NCBI GenBank assembly: GCA_021234155.1
Contig: JAJEKV010000044.1
Location: 9,830,777-9,894,776, forward strand
Source: Isoetes taiwanensis
Lineage: Eukaryota; Streptophyta; Lycopodiopsida; Isoetales; Isoetaceae
DNA: 64,000 nucleotides
Reading direction: 5' to 3'
The translations under genes were made by a program, and so were the position numbers. The number at the start of each line of letters is the position of its first letter. Positions within the stretch are counted from its first letter, which is position 1. Shown here piece after piece: positions 58,905-64,000 of the stretch. The notes beneath the pieces were generated by a model. The model saw only the letters and a program-made list of their open reading frames with translations, was not told where the DNA came from and searched no databases.

Positions 58905-59745
58905 TAAGAATCTTCTTGGAATCTTGGTATTTTATGGAATCTATGGGAATTTAAGAGAATCTAGGGGAATTTTCATAGCATCTTAAAGAATATAAAGGAA
59001 TCTCTATAGAATCTTGAGGAATCTATGTGAATCACAGGAGAATCTTTAAGAATTTAAGCGAATCTTTATAAAACCTTTGAGAATCTAGAGGAATCTTCAA
59101 ATCTTGAAGAATCTAAGAGGACCTTCATAGAATCTAAGGGGATCTGGGAGAATCTACATAGAAACTTGAGGAATCTAGAGGAATCTCAACAGAATTAGGG
59201 AATCTATGGGAATCTTAAGAGAATCTTAGAAAATCTAGCAGAATCTAAGCGCATCTTCGTAAAGTCTTTGAGAATCTACGTGATCTTTAATGGAATCTTG
59301 GAGAATCTAGGGGAATGTACTTAGATCTAATGGAATCTAGGGGAATCTACATAATATCTAAAGGAATCTAGGGGAATCTACATAAAATTTATATATAATC
59401 TTAGAGAGTCTAGAGGAATCTTTGTAGAATATTAAGAATCTAGAAGAATAGTTGTGGAATCTTGGGGAATATTTCACATTGGATGTGTTTTGTAGGGGAA
59501 TCTTCATAGAATCTATGGGAATTTAGGAGAATCTACATAGAATCTTGGAGAATCTAGAGGAAATTTGGGTTATTCTTTGAGAATCTAGGGGAAACTCAAG
59601 AGAATCTTAAAGAATCTATGAGAATCTCAAGAGAATGTAGAGGAATCTAAGGGAATCTTCGTGGAATCTTCAAGAATCTTGGGAATTTTTTTCTAAGCCT
59701 TGACGAATCTAAGAGAATCTTTATAGAATCTTCATTGGATGGCTC
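58905..59745 (+). repeat. GAATCT-type degenerate satellite
   Basis: About 840 bp made of GAATCT separated by variable 4-12 base spacers (TAGGG, TTCATA, AAGG, TTGA). The complement of the same motif (AGATTC) dominates the left part of the TA-flanked elements. Confidence 0.85.
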
Positions 59746-59765
59746 TCCCTCATAGTACAATCACT

Positions 59766-61188
<1,423 letters not shown>

Positions 61189-61262
<74 letters not shown>
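61189..61262. repeat. (TA)n microsatellite
   Basis: About 36 TA units between copy C and the second RT-element copy. Confidence 0.95.
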
Positions 61263-61263
<1 letters not shown>

Positions 61264-64000
61264 TCTATCTTTATACTAGGGTCTCATCTAGCAAAAGAAC
61301 TTACTACTACTAACTTGGTCTCTTGACCAAAGCTAGAGAGAGTCCGTCCTGGCACTACCCAGGCCCATGTTCTCTTGAGTCAAATGTAGACAGTGCGTAG
61401 AAAAATTCAGTTTATACTTATGAAGTAGGTAGGACAAAAATCATTTTCCTGTGAGGATATGATGTTAAGCTGATGTCTCCATTTGGAATTCAGAAATGTC
61501 TAAGTGTAGACAAAAGGAAAGAATGATAAACAGAACCCTTTTCCTTTGTTCAGATCCTTCAAGCAGTTAACTTGTAGTTGCTCTCTCATGTATTAGAGAA
61601 CATCTCACAAGTAATTGTAAAGCCATATGTCGTTGGCTCAAGAGACATGTATGTCTCTCAGACTCTTTGTTATATGAGTGTGGATCCAATAAAGAAAGTA
61701 CATTCTTACCTTTTAAAGCGCATGTAAGGAAGCCGATTACCATAGAGACAAGACAAATCCTTAATCACCATGCACGATGTTTGAGAGCTTGGCCTATTCT
61801 TCGATGTAGGTGAAGGAAACACAAATATCATAAGTCAGATAATCAACTTAATTTATTTGTTCATTACCATAGTGTAATATATTTAAGTCTTTCAGACCTA
61901 TTCTTTCTTTTAACCAGATATGAGTCCATGGTTAAGAATCAGATTCTTATGGCTGATATGTCCTTACTAGTATTATGAAAAAAGCCATTAAAAAGGAAAT
62001 TTAAATAGCTTTTCTTGGAATTTTCCACTACGTAGATCAGCACTTAAAATCCATCACTTGTATTTCTGAACGGATCCATATTAAAAAACTGTTTTTAAGC
62101 GTGCTAACAAAATTGTTCCTTATATTATATTGTATTACTACATGGTGCCCACAAAATATGGTCGATATGTTCATATTGCTGTAGATCTGGTTAAAGCATC
62201 TATTATATGCTATAGATCTCAGTAGCAGAGCCAAAAATGAATATATATCATGGCAATTCTATTGTAATTACTCAAAATGAGATAGAAAGAAGGAAAATAT
62301 ATGGTTCCATCTTGGTGATAAAAAGAAATGAGTAGTCTTCACTCCAAAGGATTATCAGCAATTTCCAATTGAAGAGTTCGTCCAGGTGGTCCATAGTACA
62401 TATATCCATCACATAAACATGAATCAGAAAGGGAGGGTCTCCACGTTACCTGCAACCAACCAGACATACATTAGCAAATCTATGGTAATGATGAGAGGGT
62501 CGTCAGGTAAGCAAGGGAGATAGAGCCTCAGTTTTTATCCTGCTCCTTTAGATGCATGAATGGATATAAGAATTTCAATAAATAAAGTACAAGGTTTGCA
62601 TGCATGCAAATAATCATATTTTATGTCCGAAACTTAAGAAAAGTAAAGTAAAAAGTAGAGTAAACTACGGTAGAAACTTTCTTCTTGATCAAAACAATAC
62701 ATCGATTGACAATGAAGTTTGAAATGTGACTTTAAGATCTAGCGTGGTGCACGAGATATTTAGTCCAATACATGTTAAGAACTGAAATTAGTAGTTATGC
62801 TAAAAAAACCTCTTGTGTGGCTGTAGCATGTCGGGTCCTCCATATCACTTGAAAGGATTTCTTTGGATTGTTGTAGATAGGATTGTTTTTGGATCTTACC
62901 TTTGCCTCTGTCATAGCTTTGGCATTTGCAGCTCTAGCTAAACACCTCTTAATAATCTCGGCAACATTGGCATTTTTACTCTGTGTAATCTTGTTTCTAG
63001 GGATGCCAATATCTTTCTAAGGCGCCTTATTCTTTGCCCGGGTGGCCTCCGGACTTGCGCTTCCTCCACTCATGTTTGTGATGGCGGAATGGAGGCAGAA
63101 AGAGATGGAAGAGTATGATCTGAAATAAAAGGAATATGATATGAAAGGAAGACTACTACCTCAAAAGCGGCAGCCATTAATGCTGGAATTCCCTCCGATT
63201 TAGTCTTACATGTCACTAGTTGAATGCGGACATACCTCTAAATAAGGCGGTTTGCATTTAATTACCCGCCTCAGTAGGGTATCTTTGTGTCTTCTTATTC
63301 AATGTATTCGCCCTAGTTAGGCAATGGTCCAAACCCTAAGGTCATTTGAATACAAAATATGTATTTAATTCTACCATTAGGACCTTTAGAAGTTAGAATG
63401 AGTGAAATGAGTGGAATGCCTCCATGTTCAATATGAATCCATGAATATGTCAAAATTCATTGGTATCTATATTTTTTGACTGCACCCTATATTCTAGGCA
63501 CGATAAAAATCTTGAATCCTTACCTTTTATACCTCAAGCACATGGTAATATGTTGGATTAATCATAAACATTAAATGAAACACGAAGTAAAACCGGAATA
63601 AAAGGAATAAACGAGAATAAGCAAGAATGATCCTATGCTGTATAAGCCTATAAATTTTCTATAGGTCTGTCCATAGGTCCAAACTTGGGATTGATCCCGT
63701 AGGTCCATTCCCTTGTTATAATCAAGGGAATGAAATATTCTATGTTTCATTAAATTAATGCTAATGGTGTCTCGTAGACCATAACGGCAATTTGCTCAAA
63801 TTATATGATACACGAAACTAGGACGTAGTCACTTTATCCTATGGTGATGCACCCTGATTATGACATCACAAGTAGTTCTTATGGTGGAGAGAGGCTAAGA
63901 CAAACTGCCCTACTAGGTCATACTGTGAACTGGTGTCAGACCCCACCAGTGTAGTTTCAGGCTACATCTATGAAGTCAAATAAATCAGCCAGTTCCAGTC
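61261..64000 (-). mobile_element. Second copy of the RT element (5' part, degraded)
   Basis: Collinear with 25460-28125 in the same orientation, from ATACTCTATCTTTATACTAG to CAGCCAGTTCCAGTC at the window edge. It contains the identical 122-bp block (62428-62549) and a broken AT-hook exon (about 63075 downwards, with an internal stop after AKNKAP). The Cys-ORF and RT parts are absent to the left, beyond the TA-flanked insertion. Confidence 0.75.

Overview
The window looks like nuclear DNA of a land plant (or a close streptophyte). It holds one intact, intron-rich cellular gene of plant type (ATP-dependent phosphoenolpyruvate carboxykinase, minus strand, about 10.15-13.53 kb). Around it is a dense graveyard of Ty3/gypsy, Helitron, SINE-like and foldback elements, with introns bounded by GT/GC-AG sites. 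The lineage cannot be fixed from the sequence alone. An unusual reverse transcriptase family suggests a non-seed plant, but that is only a guess.

Layout. 1-10 kb: an exon of a PI3/4-kinase-like or fragmin-kinase-like protein with one internal frameshift, two short satellite blocks, the 3' end of a Helitron with its terminal hairpin and CTAG end, tRNA-like SINE relics and a dead Ty3 reverse transcriptase. 10-14 kb: the PEPCK gene (12 coding exons plus a 5'UTR intron). 14-17 kb: a pair of ~680-bp direct repeats. 17.5-20 kb: the 3' half (RT, RNase H, integrase, chromodomain hinge) of an old minus-strand chromovirus. Its protease lies at about 42.0-42.5 kb, on the far side of a large younger insertion.

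That insertion is a complete Ty3/gypsy chromovirus on the plus strand, 20462-41825, with TSD TCAGC on both sides, LTRs TGTGACG...CGTCACA, an initiator-Met-like PBS and a polypurine tract. Its 5' LTR is split by a nested ~8.4-kb block. The block holds (i) a truncated, apparently intron-bearing element with an AT-hook ORF, a long Cys-containing ORF and an atypical reverse transcriptase, and (ii) two copies of a TA-microsatellite-flanked element with a tRNA-like pol III module. Between PBS and gag, the chromovirus carries a long extra region that encodes a histone H3-like fold. This is the most surprising feature in the window.

42.5-58 kb is mostly decayed repeat DNA: duplicated blocks at 45.5-47.5 kb, a Helitron-like terminus near 48.05 kb, and an LTR of a second related retroelement (48886-50422). 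The leader of that element contains a tandem array of conserved RNA-like hairpins (50.68-51.81 kb) whose stems show a compensatory change. A 539-bp foldback lies at 52.2 kb. 58-64 kb: CG palindromes, a GAATCT-type satellite, a third (inverted) copy of the TA-flanked element, and a second, degraded copy of the 5' part of the RT element running to the window end.

Many retroelement reading frames are broken by short indels clustered at CG-rich positions. Some of these may be basecalling or assembly artefacts, not true mutations. Exon boundaries were placed by eye and may be off by one or two bases.
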